Below are positions 31,635-40,493 of a stretch of DNA of 64,000 nucleotides, piece after piece. The stretch comes from Acetobacterium wieringae (GTDB taxonomy: Bacteria; Bacillota; Clostridia; Eubacteriales; Eubacteriaceae): contig NZ_JAIPPU010000001.1 in assembly GCF_026646375.1 (NCBI RefSeq), positions 62,001 to 126,000 of the forward strand, read 5' to 3'. Every line of letters begins with the position of its first letter. Position 1 is the first letter of the stretch. The position numbers and the translations under genes were made by a program. The notes below the pieces were generated by a model that made no database searches, was not told the origin of the DNA, and worked only from the letters and a program-made list of their open reading frames with translations.

Positions 31635-32597
31635 ATGTTCCCAACGAATGATTTACCAGGTCGTAATCCGCAGAAGAATATGAAGCTTATTCTTTTGACG
31701 GGGTTTTTAGGTTCCGGAAAAACCACTCTGCTCAAAAGATTGTTAAAAGAATTTGAAGATACAAAAATTGGTGTCCTGATGAATGAATTCGGAGAAACCA
31801 GTATTGATGGACAATTGATCCAAACTGAGGAGTTTGATCTGATTGAGCTAACGAATGGTTCTATTTTTTGCGCTTGTCTGAAGGAGAACTTCATTAAAGG
31901 AATGGCAGAATTTTTAACGCGGGATCTGGAAATTGTCTTCGTCGAATCATCAGGCGTTGCTGATCCGTCTAATATGGGTGTGGTTTTAGAAACCGTAACT
32001 AAGATTTCAGGGGCTTCCTACGATTATGCTGGATCACTTTGTATTGTCGATGGCCTTTATTTTTTGAAGCAGTTTGATGTTATTCCGGCCTTAGAAAAGC
32101 AGATTGCATACGCCAGTTCTGTGATTATCAATAAGGCAGATCTGCAAACACCGGCAGTGTTGATGGAGATCGAAGAAAAAATTAGAAAAATTAATGTGGA
32201 TGTCAGCATTTATCAAACCTCATTTTGCAATGTACCGATTCGGGAAATGGTTTTAGGGATGAATGAAAAACAAATTGTAGCCCAGCCATCGACAAATACC
32301 TGGGAATCCCGGCCAAAAACGAAAATATTAAAAACTGAAGCGATCCTGGATTTTGAAAAATTCAATGGTTTTCTTCAGGAAATTAAGTATTCAACCCACC
32401 GGATCAAAGGATTTGTCCGAACAACCCAAGGTGTATTTGAGGTCAGCTGTGTCAATGACTTTGCGGTGATGAATCCTTGGAATCAGCCAATTGACGAAAC
32501 TGAAGTGGTTTTTATTTCTTCAGTAGGAATTAAGATGACTAGTGATCTTCTGAAGTTTTGGAAGATGTTTTTTGGTGAGACGGCTTTCAAAATTTAA
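31635..32597 (+). CDS. CobW/COG0523-family GTP-binding protein
   Basis: A 320-residue P-loop GTPase of the CobW/YjiA/HypB-like G3E group. Walker A is LTGFLGSGKTTLLKRL, the switch region has FGETSIDGQL, Walker B-like EIVFVESSGVADPSN, and the base-specificity motif is IINKADL. The usual metal motif GCxCC reads IFCACLK, so only two cysteines remain. Members insert metals (Co, Zn, Ni) into target proteins, which fits service to a corrinoid or zinc methyltransferase here. The ATG at 31635 has GAGGTG upstream; an in-frame ATG at 31572 would overlap the previous gene. Confidence 0.85.
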   Translation: MFPTNDLPGRNPQKNMKLILLTGFLGSGKTTLLKRLLKEFEDTKIGVLMNEFGETSIDGQLIQTEEFDLIELTNGSIFCACLKENFIKGMAEFLTRDLEIVFVESSGVADPSNMGVVLETVTKISGASYDYAGSLCIVDGLYFLKQFDVIPALEKQIAYASSVIINKADLQTPAVLMEIEEKIRKINVDVSIYQTSFCNVPIREMVLGMNEKQIVAQPSTNTWESRPKTKILKTEAILDFEKFNGFLQEIKYSTHRIKGFVRTTQGVFEVSCVNDFAVMNPWNQPIDETEVVFISSVGIKMTSDLLKFWKMFFGETAFKI

Positions 32598-32665
32598 GAA
32601 AAATTAATAAAAGCATTCAAAGCACAAAATTTTGTGATCTAAGTGAAACGAAAGGGATGGTTAAA

Positions 32666-34039
32666 ATGAAAATTACCATTATCGGCGGTGGTCCAGGCGG
32701 CTATGAAGCTGCCATTATGGCAGCTAAATTAGGGGCAGAGGTGACCGTTGTTGAAAAAAATAAGGTTGGCGGAACCTGTCTGAATGTGGGGTGTATTCCG
32801 ACCAAAGCATTACTGGCATCGGCAGAAGTTTTGACAACTTCATTGGAAGCCGAGAAGTTTGGGGTTTTTAACGATAAGACAGTCGTTGATCCAGCGCAAA
32901 TCATCGAACGAAAAGATAAGTTGGTATCCGGTTTAGTCAAGGGAATTGAATTTCTTTTTGAGTCAAACGGTGTAAATTTGATTCAGGGTGTTGGCAAACT
33001 GATCGACTCGAAAACGGTAGAAGTAAAGCGTGACGATGGTGGATCTGAAACACTGGTAAGTGATAAAATCTTATTGGCGACCGGCTCAGTTCCCGTCTGT
33101 CCGGAAATGTTTCATTATGACGGCAAGAAAGTAATTACCAGTACTGAGGCGCTCGCGTTAAAAACGCCACCAAAATCAATGATTGTCATCGGGGGTGGCG
33201 TTATCGGGTGCGAACTGGGGCAATTTTTTAGCCGAATGGGAAGTCAGATAACGATATTGGAAATGGCTGAGCAAATTTTGAGTTATGAGGATGAGAGCGT
33301 TGCAAAGCAACTGTTACGACAATTTAAACGGGAAAAAATAAAAGTTTTGACTGCCACCAGTGTCACCGATGTGAACGTTCAGGATAACGGAATTGCAGTA
33401 ACCCTGTCAAGTGGCAAAACATTGGAAGCAGAAATGATTTTGCTTTCAATCGGACGAGCGAGCTTTTCAAAAGAACTTAACCTGGATGCATTAGGGATTA
33501 ACATGGATTCAAAGGGACAGATTGAAGTTGATGAGTTGCTGGAAACCAATGTCAAAGGGATTTATGCTGTAGGAGATCTTATCAATACGCCGTATTTGGC
33601 TCATGTCGCCTCGAAAGAAGGCATTATTGCTGCTGAAAACATGTTGGGTAAAAATAAAACCGCTGTTCATAAAGCGATCCCCCGATGTGTATATACCGAT
33701 CCCCAGGTAGCAGCGGTGGGGTTAAATGAAAAAGAAGCCCAGCAAAGGGGCATTATTTATAAAACCGGCAGTTTTGACTTCAGATCATTGGGGAAAGCGC
33801 AAATTATCGGAAAAATCCAGGGCCAGGTTAAAATTATTGTCGATGAAAAAGACGTAATTATTGGCGCTTCGATTGTCGGGCCGGAGGCGACCGACCTTTT
33901 GGCAGAGTTAACGATGGCGGTTCACTTTGAGTTGACGGCAGAAGAACTGGGTGATGTGATCCACCCACACCCAACGCTGTCAGAAGCGATCATGGAAGCC
34001 CTGCACGATGTTCACGAGATGTCAATTAATAAAGTTTAG
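32666..34039 (+). CDS. lpdA: Dihydrolipoyl dehydrogenase
   Basis: A 457-residue flavoprotein disulfide reductase, the L protein of glycine cleavage. The FAD-binding start ITIIGGGPGGYEAA, the redox disulfide in GGTCLNVGCIPTKAL, the NAD-binding MIVIGGGVIGCELG, and the C-terminal HPHPTLSEAIMEA with the catalytic His-Glu pair are all present. The ATG at 32666 is preferred because AGGGA lies directly against the in-frame ATG at 32657. It is the last gene of the island and gives a complete GCS (P1, P2, T, H, L). Confidence 0.94.
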   Translation: MKITIIGGGPGGYEAAIMAAKLGAEVTVVEKNKVGGTCLNVGCIPTKALLASAEVLTTSLEAEKFGVFNDKTVVDPAQIIERKDKLVSGLVKGIEFLFESNGVNLIQGVGKLIDSKTVEVKRDDGGSETLVSDKILLATGSVPVCPEMFHYDGKKVITSTEALALKTPPKSMIVIGGGVIGCELGQFFSRMGSQITILEMAEQILSYEDESVAKQLLRQFKREKIKVLTATSVTDVNVQDNGIAVTLSSGKTLEAEMILLSIGRASFSKELNLDALGINMDSKGQIEVDELLETNVKGIYAVGDLINTPYLAHVASKEGIIAAENMLGKNKTAVHKAIPRCVYTDPQVAAVGLNEKEAQQRGIIYKTGSFDFRSLGKAQIIGKIQGQVKIIVDEKDVIIGASIVGPEATDLLAELTMAVHFELTAEELGDVIHPHPTLSEAIMEALHDVHEMSINKV

Positions 34040-34202
34040 TTAAGGTTATGAATCATTAAAATAGCATACATATTTACATGAAAGATGAACCATCTTAGTC
34101 TCAAATCCCAGTATACAAAAGAACCATTATTTTAAATAACGCACACGGGCAGATATAGTTCATATGATGCATTATTCAATAGAAAATATGAGAGTGATGG
34201 TT

Positions 34203-34706
34203 TTAGCCGGCACTTTTTTTGATAGCTTTAAAATAGATCATACCAAGCACTGAAGCCAAACACATAAGCATGAGACCAATGATGATTTTCAGAGCTGGAA
34301 CCGATTCGTCGGTGGCATAACCAGCCATCAGCACGGTGATCGAGTCACTGTGAATATCTACGTCACCGCCATGTTGGGCACAGGCCCGGTTAAATACCCC
34401 GGTGATCTGAAGCTGGTCACCGTGATGCTTATAATCACCAAATACCTTAATATGTTGGGTAACGTCAAGAGGCATCCAGATACCCATGGCATTGGTACCG
34501 TCATTGATATTGACCCAAGCGTGGTCGCCCCGTTCCAGCGCTTCACCAATGGCTTCCCCGCTGACGGTGACGCTTTGACCGTCCATAGCTTCGGCATTTT
34601 CCACCAGCTGATTCAGTTCGATCACATCAGCGGCCAATACGCTTCCATTCAGGCAGAAAAGTAGACTCACCGTAAGCATAAACGTTTTTATTATTTTGTC
34701 CAACAT
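34203..34706 (-). CDS. OB-fold membrane-anchored protein linked to TrkH
   Basis: A 167-residue protein with an N-terminal signal-like segment (about 5-25, ending VLAADV), a beta-rich central region with OB-fold character (GQSVTVSGEAIG, HAWVNINDGTNAMGIWM, GDQLQITGVFNRACAQHGGDVDIH) and a C-terminal membrane helix (about 138-160). It would place a small OB domain outside the membrane. The start overlaps the end of trkH by 16 bases, so it is translated with the potassium transporter. Function unknown; a modulatory or ligand-sensing role is only a guess. Confidence 0.7.
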   Translation of the reverse strand: MLDKIIKTFMLTVSLLFCLNGSVLAADVIELNQLVENAEAMDGQSVTVSGEAIGEALERGDHAWVNINDGTNAMGIWMPLDVTQHIKVFGDYKHHGDQLQITGVFNRACAQHGGDVDIHSDSITVLMAGYATDESVPALKIIIGLMLMCLASVLGMIYFKAIKKSAG

Positions 34707-36217
34707 TTTTTTATACCTCCGATGATAAAACCGATGAGGGCGAAAACGGAAAGAAATTCCAGTCGACCCAGATACATGGCAATAATATAGTAGATTTTCA
34801 TTACTGTTGGCATACCCGGGGTGGTTATGCCGATGGATAGCCCCACATTGCCGGTAATTGAGGCCGCTTCAAAGGCGGCGCTGGCCAGTGGGTAACCATA
34901 ATAGGTGCCGATCAGCGTTCCGATGGCAAAGGTGATCAGATAACAAATGATGATCAGGGCCGATGCCTTGACCAGGCCATCCGAAAGAATCTGATCCTTG
35001 ATGTGGTGAAAACGAAAGACTTTGACATTGCGTTCTGAAGCCAACAGGCGTTTCACATCAGCAAGGATGCTGTTAAAGATGATGCCGACCCGCAGCCCTT
35101 TAAAACCGCCGGCGGTAGAACAGGCCGACCCGCCAATCAGCATCACAATAACGAGTATCAGGATCCCGAAGTCACCCCATTCCAGGGCAAATTGGCGGGC
35201 ATAAACCGAACCAAATCCGGTGGTGGTATGAGCGGACAAGACATTATAAACGACCCGCCGAAACATCGTGATGGCATCATTATAAATGCCGGTTCGTGCC
35301 AGCCACATGACGGCCAGGATGCTGGCCAAAAACGAGCTGATAAAAAAGCTCTGGGTTTCGATGTTTTTGAGCAATTCTTTTTTATTGCCAGAAAGAATGG
35401 CGTGGTGCAGGCCGAAATTCAATGAGCCCAGGATAAAAAAGATGATCGTCAGATTTTCATAAGAAAAGCTATGGTAATACATCATGTTCTGGGTATAGGG
35501 GGCAAAACCGCCGGTGCTCCAGGAGGATGCAAAAATAAACAGTCCATTAAAAAATGCCGACAGGGGGTTCAGTCCGATAGTCATGCCGTCAATCCACAAG
35601 GCCGCCGTTCCGATCAACAGATAAACCATGCTGATTTTCCAGATGATCCGAGCCGTTCCCTTGACATTGGGAACCAGGTCGATATCTTTGGCTTCCCCGA
35701 CATAAAAGATGTAGGCACCGCTGGTTTCTTTTAATAAAAAGGTCAACGCCAGGACAATCATCCCCTGACCGCCAATAAAGGTGAGCATATGACGCCATAG
35801 ATTTAAACTGAGCGAGATATGATCCAGATCCTGGGTCAAAACCATGCCCGTGGTAGTAAAACCGCTCATGACATCAAAACAGGCATCCAGAATTGAATTG
35901 ACATGCCCACTGAGCAAATAGGGAATAGCACACAAAAACATCAAAATAATCCAGGAAAGTGATGCCACCACAAAACCGTGTTTCCACTGGACAAAGCTTT
36001 TGTTGTGGCGGGTCTGTTTTCCGATTATAATCAGGAGCAGGCCCAGAATAACCGAAATCGCCATAGTGATGATAAAATCCCAAAAGGGATTCCATTCCTG
36101 AAGACCCACTGCTGTCAAAATGGGGAGAACCATCAACAGGGCGATGCCCAGAACAACGAAACCGGTATAGTAACTGATGATAAAGATACTGTAAAAACGT
36201 CCATTAAAAGTATTCAT
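34691..36217 (-). CDS. trkH: TrkH-family potassium uptake protein
   Basis: A 508-residue potassium translocating subunit of the Trk/Ktr superfamily. All four pore loops can be read: SGFTTTGMV, SSWSTGGFAP, AHTTTGFGSV and SITGNVGLS, each with the central glycine of the selectivity filter. Eight or more membrane helices surround them. It is encoded downstream of two TrkA-type regulators and a tiny membrane peptide in one minus-strand operon. Confidence 0.95.
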   Translation of the reverse strand: MNTFNGRFYSIFIISYYTGFVVLGIALLMVLPILTAVGLQEWNPFWDFIITMAISVILGLLLIIIGKQTRHNKSFVQWKHGFVVASLSWIILMFLCAIPYLLSGHVNSILDACFDVMSGFTTTGMVLTQDLDHISLSLNLWRHMLTFIGGQGMIVLALTFLLKETSGAYIFYVGEAKDIDLVPNVKGTARIIWKISMVYLLIGTAALWIDGMTIGLNPLSAFFNGLFIFASSWSTGGFAPYTQNMMYYHSFSYENLTIIFFILGSLNFGLHHAILSGNKKELLKNIETQSFFISSFLASILAVMWLARTGIYNDAITMFRRVVYNVLSAHTTTGFGSVYARQFALEWGDFGILILVIVMLIGGSACSTAGGFKGLRVGIIFNSILADVKRLLASERNVKVFRFHHIKDQILSDGLVKASALIIICYLITFAIGTLIGTYYGYPLASAAFEAASITGNVGLSIGITTPGMPTVMKIYYIIAMYLGRLEFLSVFALIGFIIGGIKKCWTK

Positions 36218-36228
36218 GGCAGTTCAGT

Positions 36229-36330
36229 TCAGATCAACACAAGGGTCAGAATAAAAAACAGCAGCACATAGGCCGATACCGACAGCAGTTCCATCATCAG
36301 CCCCAGTAGTTCATTTTTTCGTGATTCCAT
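36229..36330 (-). CDS. 33-residue membrane peptide between trkA and trkH
   Basis: A short ORF starting MESRKNELLGLMMELL and continuing with about 20 hydrophobic residues to a TGA stop. GGGGAGG lies 7 bases before its ATG (minus strand, about 36337-36343), one of the strongest ribosome sites in the region. It leaves 15 bases to trkA and 11 bases to trkH, so it fills the gap exactly. One transmembrane helix with a charged N-terminal tail is predicted. The layout parallels KdpF in the kdp operon and suggests a stabilising subunit of TrkH. No homologue can be named. Confidence 0.75.
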   Translation of the reverse strand: MESRKNELLGLMMELLSVSAYVLLFFILTLVLI

Positions 36331-36345
36331 TTGATTTCCTCCCCG

Positions 36346-36996
36346 TTATCGCAGTTTTTTTAATTTTGCTAAAGCCACCTTATTGGTAATCACCAACACT
36401 CTGTCATTTTCAAGAAAATGCGTATCGCCGCGGGGATAAATGACCTGTTCATCCCTGAGGATCGAAGTGATGACGCATTCCGTCGGTAAATCCATGTCCT
36501 GAATAAATTGATTAGACCAGCGGTCATCGGCATGGATGATGATTTCGACGAGAATCATAGCACCGCGCTCAAAGGTGTGGATCAGTTTAAAATTATCCCT
36601 GTCGAATTCATATTCGATAAGATTGGCAATCACCTCGGTGCTGCAAACTGTCTTATCCACCCCCAGGGCCTTGAACATGGCAATGTTCTTGGGATTATTG
36701 ATCCGGGCGATGGTTTTACTGATGTTAAAACTGACCTTGGCAATTTCGCAGATCACCAGATTTTCTTCATCGGTTCCAGTGACAGCGGCAATGATCTCGG
36801 CCTCCTGGATGCCAGCGTCTTTTAAAACTTCCAGATCGGTACCGTCGCCGCAAATGATCTCAATGTCGATATCTTCAGCGATTTTTTGGCAAATCGTACT
36901 GTTTCTTTCAATTAAGACGACGTGATAGTCTCTTTTTTTTAGGGTCTGGACCAGATAATAGCCGACCTTTCCGCCCCCGATAATGATTGATTTCAT
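36346..36996 (-). CDS. trkA: TrkA-family K+ channel regulator (RCK domain), copy 1
   Basis: A 216-residue RCK_N plus RCK_C protein. The nucleotide-binding start IIIGGGKVGYYLVQTL is followed by an acidic residue at the end of beta 2 (VVLIERN) and the TrkA-C domain from about residue 140. A cytoplasmic NAD(H)/ATP-sensing ring subunit that gates TrkH. Its ATG overlaps the stop of the other trkA gene by 4 bases. Confidence 0.9.
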   Translation of the reverse strand: MKSIIIGGGKVGYYLVQTLKKRDYHVVLIERNSTICQKIAEDIDIEIICGDGTDLEVLKDAGIQEAEIIAAVTGTDEENLVICEIAKVSFNISKTIARINNPKNIAMFKALGVDKTVCSTEVIANLIEYEFDRDNFKLIHTFERGAMILVEIIIHADDRWSNQFIQDMDLPTECVITSILRDEQVIYPRGDTHFLENDRVLVITNKVALAKLKKLR

Positions 36997-37646
36997 CGTG
37001 ATATCTCCTTAGCCAGTGAGGTAATAATTTTTTCTTTATCTTTTTTGAGGATGGTGCAGATAATTTTTGCACCATAGGGAACCAGCTCATCTTTTTCAGG
37101 AAAAATAAAGCGACTAGCTACCATTAAGCCAGACACGATACAGTTATATTTTTCTTCGATGCTTTTTACCGTACAAGGCTTATGTTTTTTTACAATCAGT
37201 TCAATAATTTCAGTGTCCGGTTGAATAACCGCCAGCACTTGTACATTTTTTTCAGAGATCTTCTGTTTAAGGATCTCCACCCCCAACTGGGTGGGACAAA
37301 TGGTTTCAATACCCAGCATGTCATAAATATGTTTTCGGCTGGGATCCCCGACCCGGGCGATGATTCGGGGCACATTATAGATTTTTTTAGCGATCAAAGC
37401 GACGGTAATGTTAATGTTGTCATCGGCGGTTACCGCTATAACGAAATCGGCCTGTTTGATGCCAGCTTCTTGCAAGCGATCGTTGTCATATTCAACGCCT
37501 CTTAATTTGGAACCATTAAAACCACTCCCTAAAACATTCAATTTTTCGCTGTCGTGGTCGATGACCGAAACGTCGTGTCCAGTGATGGATAACTCTTTGG
37601 CCAAGGTACTGCCGAGCTTGCCGCAGCCAATAATAATGATATACAT
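36993..37646 (-). CDS. trkA: TrkA-family K+ channel regulator (RCK domain), copy 2
   Basis: A 217-residue RCK protein, first gene of the operon. The start reads IIIGCGKLGSTLAKELS with VSVIDHD at the second strand, then the ILKQK region and a TrkA-C domain. Two separate single-unit RCK proteins replace the duplicated TrkA of enterobacteria and resemble the CeoB/CeoC arrangement; they probably form a mixed ring. Confidence 0.9.
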   Translation of the reverse strand: MYIIIIGCGKLGSTLAKELSITGHDVSVIDHDSEKLNVLGSGFNGSKLRGVEYDNDRLQEAGIKQADFVIAVTADDNINITVALIAKKIYNVPRIIARVGDPSRKHIYDMLGIETICPTQLGVEILKQKISEKNVQVLAVIQPDTEIIELIVKKHKPCTVKSIEEKYNCIVSGLMVASRFIFPEKDELVPYGAKIICTILKKDKEKIITSLAKEISR

Positions 37647-37784
37647 AGTTTTCTCCTAATATGAAGCCAAGATGATGGATAAATGAAATAGTTTTTTTAC
37701 CCTACTGAAAAATTATCATAGATCCTATAAAGTTTGTATAAAGATGTGAAGGGCTTATATAAATTTAATATTAATGGTTAAGCG

Positions 37785-37813
37785 TTGAAAGATTTACAGC
37801 CCTTCGTTATAAT
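37785..37813 (+). promoter_or_regulatory. Promoter of the flavodoxin-like reductase gene
   Basis: TTGAAA (37785-37790), a 17-base spacer and TATAAT (37808-37813), followed by the start codon about 40 bases later. Confidence 0.7.
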
Positions 37814-37852
37814 GAGGTAAACTAGGAGTTATTTTGAGAGAGGGATGGAAAA

Positions 37853-38563
37853 ATGAAGATAACAGTAATCAATGGCTCCATGCGTCATGGCAGCACCTGG
37901 CATTGTAAAGAGTTGCTAGTTCAGAATATTTCAAAAAAGATAAATACTGAGATAACGGAGTTTTATCTGCCCAACGATATGTCCAAGTTTTGCAGCGGTT
38001 GTTTTTCCTGCTTCTTGAAGGGGGAAGACACCTGCCCCCACGCCGATCAGATCCAGCCCATTGTCACCGCCTTGGAAGATGCCGATCTGTTGATTCTGAC
38101 CTCTTCGGTTTACGGGTTGGATGTAAGCGGTCAGTTAAAAGCACTGCTGGATCATCTGTGCTATATGTGGCTTAGCCACCGCCCCAATCCAAAAATGTTT
38201 AATACGGTGGGGATCAGTTTTGCCACCACGGCCGGAGCAGGATTATCCCACACCACCAAAACGATGCAGAACAGTCTGAAATTCTGGGGGGTAAAAAAAC
38301 GATTTGCCAGTAAGCAGGCAGTGGCCGCCATGAAATGGAGTGAGATATCCGACAAAAAGCGCAGTCAAATTGAAAAAGATATGGCCCAGTTGGCAAAAAA
38401 AGCCACCACAGCGGTGGCTAATATCGAACACAGCGCAGCGCCTTTGTTTCGAAAAATCATGTTTGTGATGATGAAGAATATGATGAAAAAGAATGACTGG
38501 AATCTCACCGATCGTAATCATTGGGAAGCTCAGGGCTGGTTAAGCGGGACGAAGCCCTTCTAA
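37853..38563 (+). CDS. NAD(P)H-dependent FMN reductase / flavodoxin-fold oxidoreductase
   Basis: A 236-residue flavodoxin-like protein. It starts ITVINGSMRHGSTWHCKELL (the FMN phosphate loop), and CSGCFSCFLKGEDTCPHADQ carries four cysteines as in iron-sulfur flavoproteins and related reductases. SSVYGLDVSGQLKALLDHL is the second FMN contact. The last ~70 residues are a basic, methionine-rich extension (IMFVMMKNMMKK). Substrate unknown. It ends 2 bases from the convergent minus-strand gene with no terminator between them. Confidence 0.82.
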   Translation: MKITVINGSMRHGSTWHCKELLVQNISKKINTEITEFYLPNDMSKFCSGCFSCFLKGEDTCPHADQIQPIVTALEDADLLILTSSVYGLDVSGQLKALLDHLCYMWLSHRPNPKMFNTVGISFATTAGAGLSHTTKTMQNSLKFWGVKKRFASKQAVAAMKWSEISDKKRSQIEKDMAQLAKKATTAVANIEHSAAPLFRKIMFVMMKNMMKKNDWNLTDRNHWEAQGWLSGTKPF

Positions 38564-38565
38564 TA

Positions 38566-39930
38566 TCAGACGACCTCAATGGTGGTGGCCATACTGAGAA
38601 TTTCAGCCAACCGCGCACGGGGCAGCGTCCTTAGATAGGCATCCAGATTTTGCTGCATCCGGATTTCGGAAGCGGAAAAATCAATGGCATCAATGGCCGG
38701 ATGAAGGGGATGACGTTTGGTCAGCACCGCCAACTCAATGTCCTCCAGCAGCCCAAAAATCATGGTTGCTTCGGTAGACTCCAATTCGCCAGCGATCAGC
38801 AGGTCTTCCATATCGGCCAGGGTTTTTATCTGTTCTTTAATGATTGCCAGCTTATCCTCGAAAAAACGGCAGGACAAAAATTCCGTAATCATGTCCCGAT
38901 AAGCGTTGTCATCCATTTTAATGCCCATATTATAATGGATAATCGGTTTGATGTTAGGATTATACCGGGGCACAAAAACCTTGTTAAGAGAGTGGATGGT
39001 CAGTCCCTGAAAAACGGTGGGGGTGATTTTCGTGAGGCTGGTTAGCAGGTACTTTTTCAGAGACCGATTGGTTAATTTCAAATCGGTAACAAGCTCCCGG
39101 ACCGCTGTTTCCAACTGCGTTTGGAGCTCAGCCTGACTGTGATTTTTTAATTTTTTATCCAGCGCATTGAGATCGGCCGGGCTGAAATCCAGCCGGTCTG
39201 GGGGTGCGCTCAATAACTGACAACCCAGCGCATTTTGCAAAACCTGGGCACAGATGTTATCGAGGAGATATTTGTAGGACGGATCATAACCACTCATCAC
39301 TTCATGGATAGTATCGGCATCAAAATAGGAACAAAACAAATTTTCATAATACAGGTTTTCCAGATACTTGATGACGAACTCAACCCCGGCCAGATCTGTG
39401 ACCGGATGGATCAGTTGATAGTCGATGTCACTGGGGATTTCATGGGCATGAAAATTGATTTCATAGCTTTCAAAAAAGGGCTTAAAACCCTGGTCAATGG
39501 TGATATTGTAGGCTTGATTGGCGGTTTTTAGCTTGCTTTTGCAAACCCGGTTATAAAAATAATGGGCCACATTTATTTTTCGCTTCAGTACCGCTAAACC
39601 ATATTCATAGAGTTTTTCAAGTGGTTCATTTTGGATATGAAAGATGGCGGTATCTAGATCGGGCAGTGATTTAAGGTAGATCCCGATGGTAAAGAGGTTG
39701 GAAGCCATAATTCCCTGGGCGATTTCAACCCGGATCGAGCTGCTTTGGCCCCGGGTAAACCGCTCAGTACTGTCGGCCAGCAGCTTCAGACACTCCAGTT
39801 GAATACGTTCGGATTCTTTAGGACTTAGGACACCCTTGACATAGGCCTCCTGAAGCAGCGACTGAAAATAAAATTCGCCACTGAGCTTTTCGCCATCGAT
39901 TATAGACTGTTTTTTGATCTTATTATTCAT
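38566..39930 (-). CDS. Uncharacterised protein (probably DUF6179 family)
   Basis: A 454-residue soluble, helix-rich protein with no motif I can assign to a function. It is always, in my memory of Clostridia genomes, paired with a shorter partner like the one encoded just upstream (DUF6179/DUF6323 pair); the family name is given from memory and should be treated as tentative. The ATG at 39930 is favoured over 39936 and 39942 because of an AGGA six bases upstream. It overlaps the partner gene by a few bases. Confidence 0.6.
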   Translation of the reverse strand: MNNKIKKQSIIDGEKLSGEFYFQSLLQEAYVKGVLSPKESERIQLECLKLLADSTERFTRGQSSSIRVEIAQGIMASNLFTIGIYLKSLPDLDTAIFHIQNEPLEKLYEYGLAVLKRKINVAHYFYNRVCKSKLKTANQAYNITIDQGFKPFFESYEINFHAHEIPSDIDYQLIHPVTDLAGVEFVIKYLENLYYENLFCSYFDADTIHEVMSGYDPSYKYLLDNICAQVLQNALGCQLLSAPPDRLDFSPADLNALDKKLKNHSQAELQTQLETAVRELVTDLKLTNRSLKKYLLTSLTKITPTVFQGLTIHSLNKVFVPRYNPNIKPIIHYNMGIKMDDNAYRDMITEFLSCRFFEDKLAIIKEQIKTLADMEDLLIAGELESTEATMIFGLLEDIELAVLTKRHPLHPAIDAIDFSASEIRMQQNLDAYLRTLPRARLAEILSMATTIEVV

Positions 39931-40420
39931 CTTCATCCTCATCGTTCATCAATTTTTCACTATCATAAAGATCGTTATAATCAGGATCAAGTCCTAGCCG
40001 GACGTTTTTAGCCATTCGTTCCAGTTCCCGATATTTAAGTTGATCCAGAGAACCCTGACAGACTCCGTCAAAGTACTTTTTCATATAGCCAATCAGATCA
40101 TCATCGCTCATTAAATCCAGGGTTTCATTCTTGAAATAATAAAAGACTTCAACCAGCTCGTTTATGATTTCTGCATAGCGATATTGGGAGATATAGGGGC
40201 TGTCGGCAAAGGTCAGAATGACTTTTTCAATAATTCCGCCGCCAAATTCGACCCGGCCAACATTTTTCAGTGAATGGGATCGAGTTTCGACCAGTTCCAG
40301 CGCCTGCTCTTCGGACAACACCAGCGCATAATCAGCCGTAATGTTATTACATAACAACACTTCCGAAACGGCCTGTTTTTCAATCAGATAACTATCAAAC
40401 AGCTTCAGTTCAAACGACAT
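39923..40420 (-). CDS. Uncharacterised protein (probably DUF6323 family)
   Basis: A 165-residue acidic protein (C-terminus LMNDEDEDE) beginning MSFELKLFDSYLIEK. No catalytic motif is visible. The ATG at 40420 has GGGAGG upstream; an in-frame extension to 40465 runs across that ribosome site and is not used. It is co-transcribed with the larger partner, and its promoter region is shared with a divergent plus-strand promoter at 40459. Confidence 0.6.
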   Translation of the reverse strand: MSFELKLFDSYLIEKQAVSEVLLCNNITADYALVLSEEQALELVETRSHSLKNVGRVEFGGGIIEKVILTFADSPYISQYRYAEIINELVEVFYYFKNETLDLMSDDDLIGYMKKYFDGVCQGSLDQLKYRELERMAKNVRLGLDPDYNDLYDSEKLMNDEDEDE

Positions 40421-40458
40421 AGAGGTACCTCCCTGGCATACAAAAAATAGATTAACTA

Positions 40459-40487
40459 TTGACAAAAGTGGCGAAATATGATAAGAT
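40459..40487 (+). promoter_or_regulatory. Promoter of a short untranslated RNA before the kdp operon
   Basis: TTGACA (40459-40464), a 17-base spacer and TAAGAT (40482-40487). It lies divergent to the DUF pair and points toward kdp. Confidence 0.65.
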
Positions 40488-40493
40488 TAATTG

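Noticed and set aside
34040-34202. Gene or strong terminator between lpdA and the OB-fold gene
   Set aside because: Only a 4-bp hairpin (AGAT/ATCT near 34083) was seen; nothing supportable.
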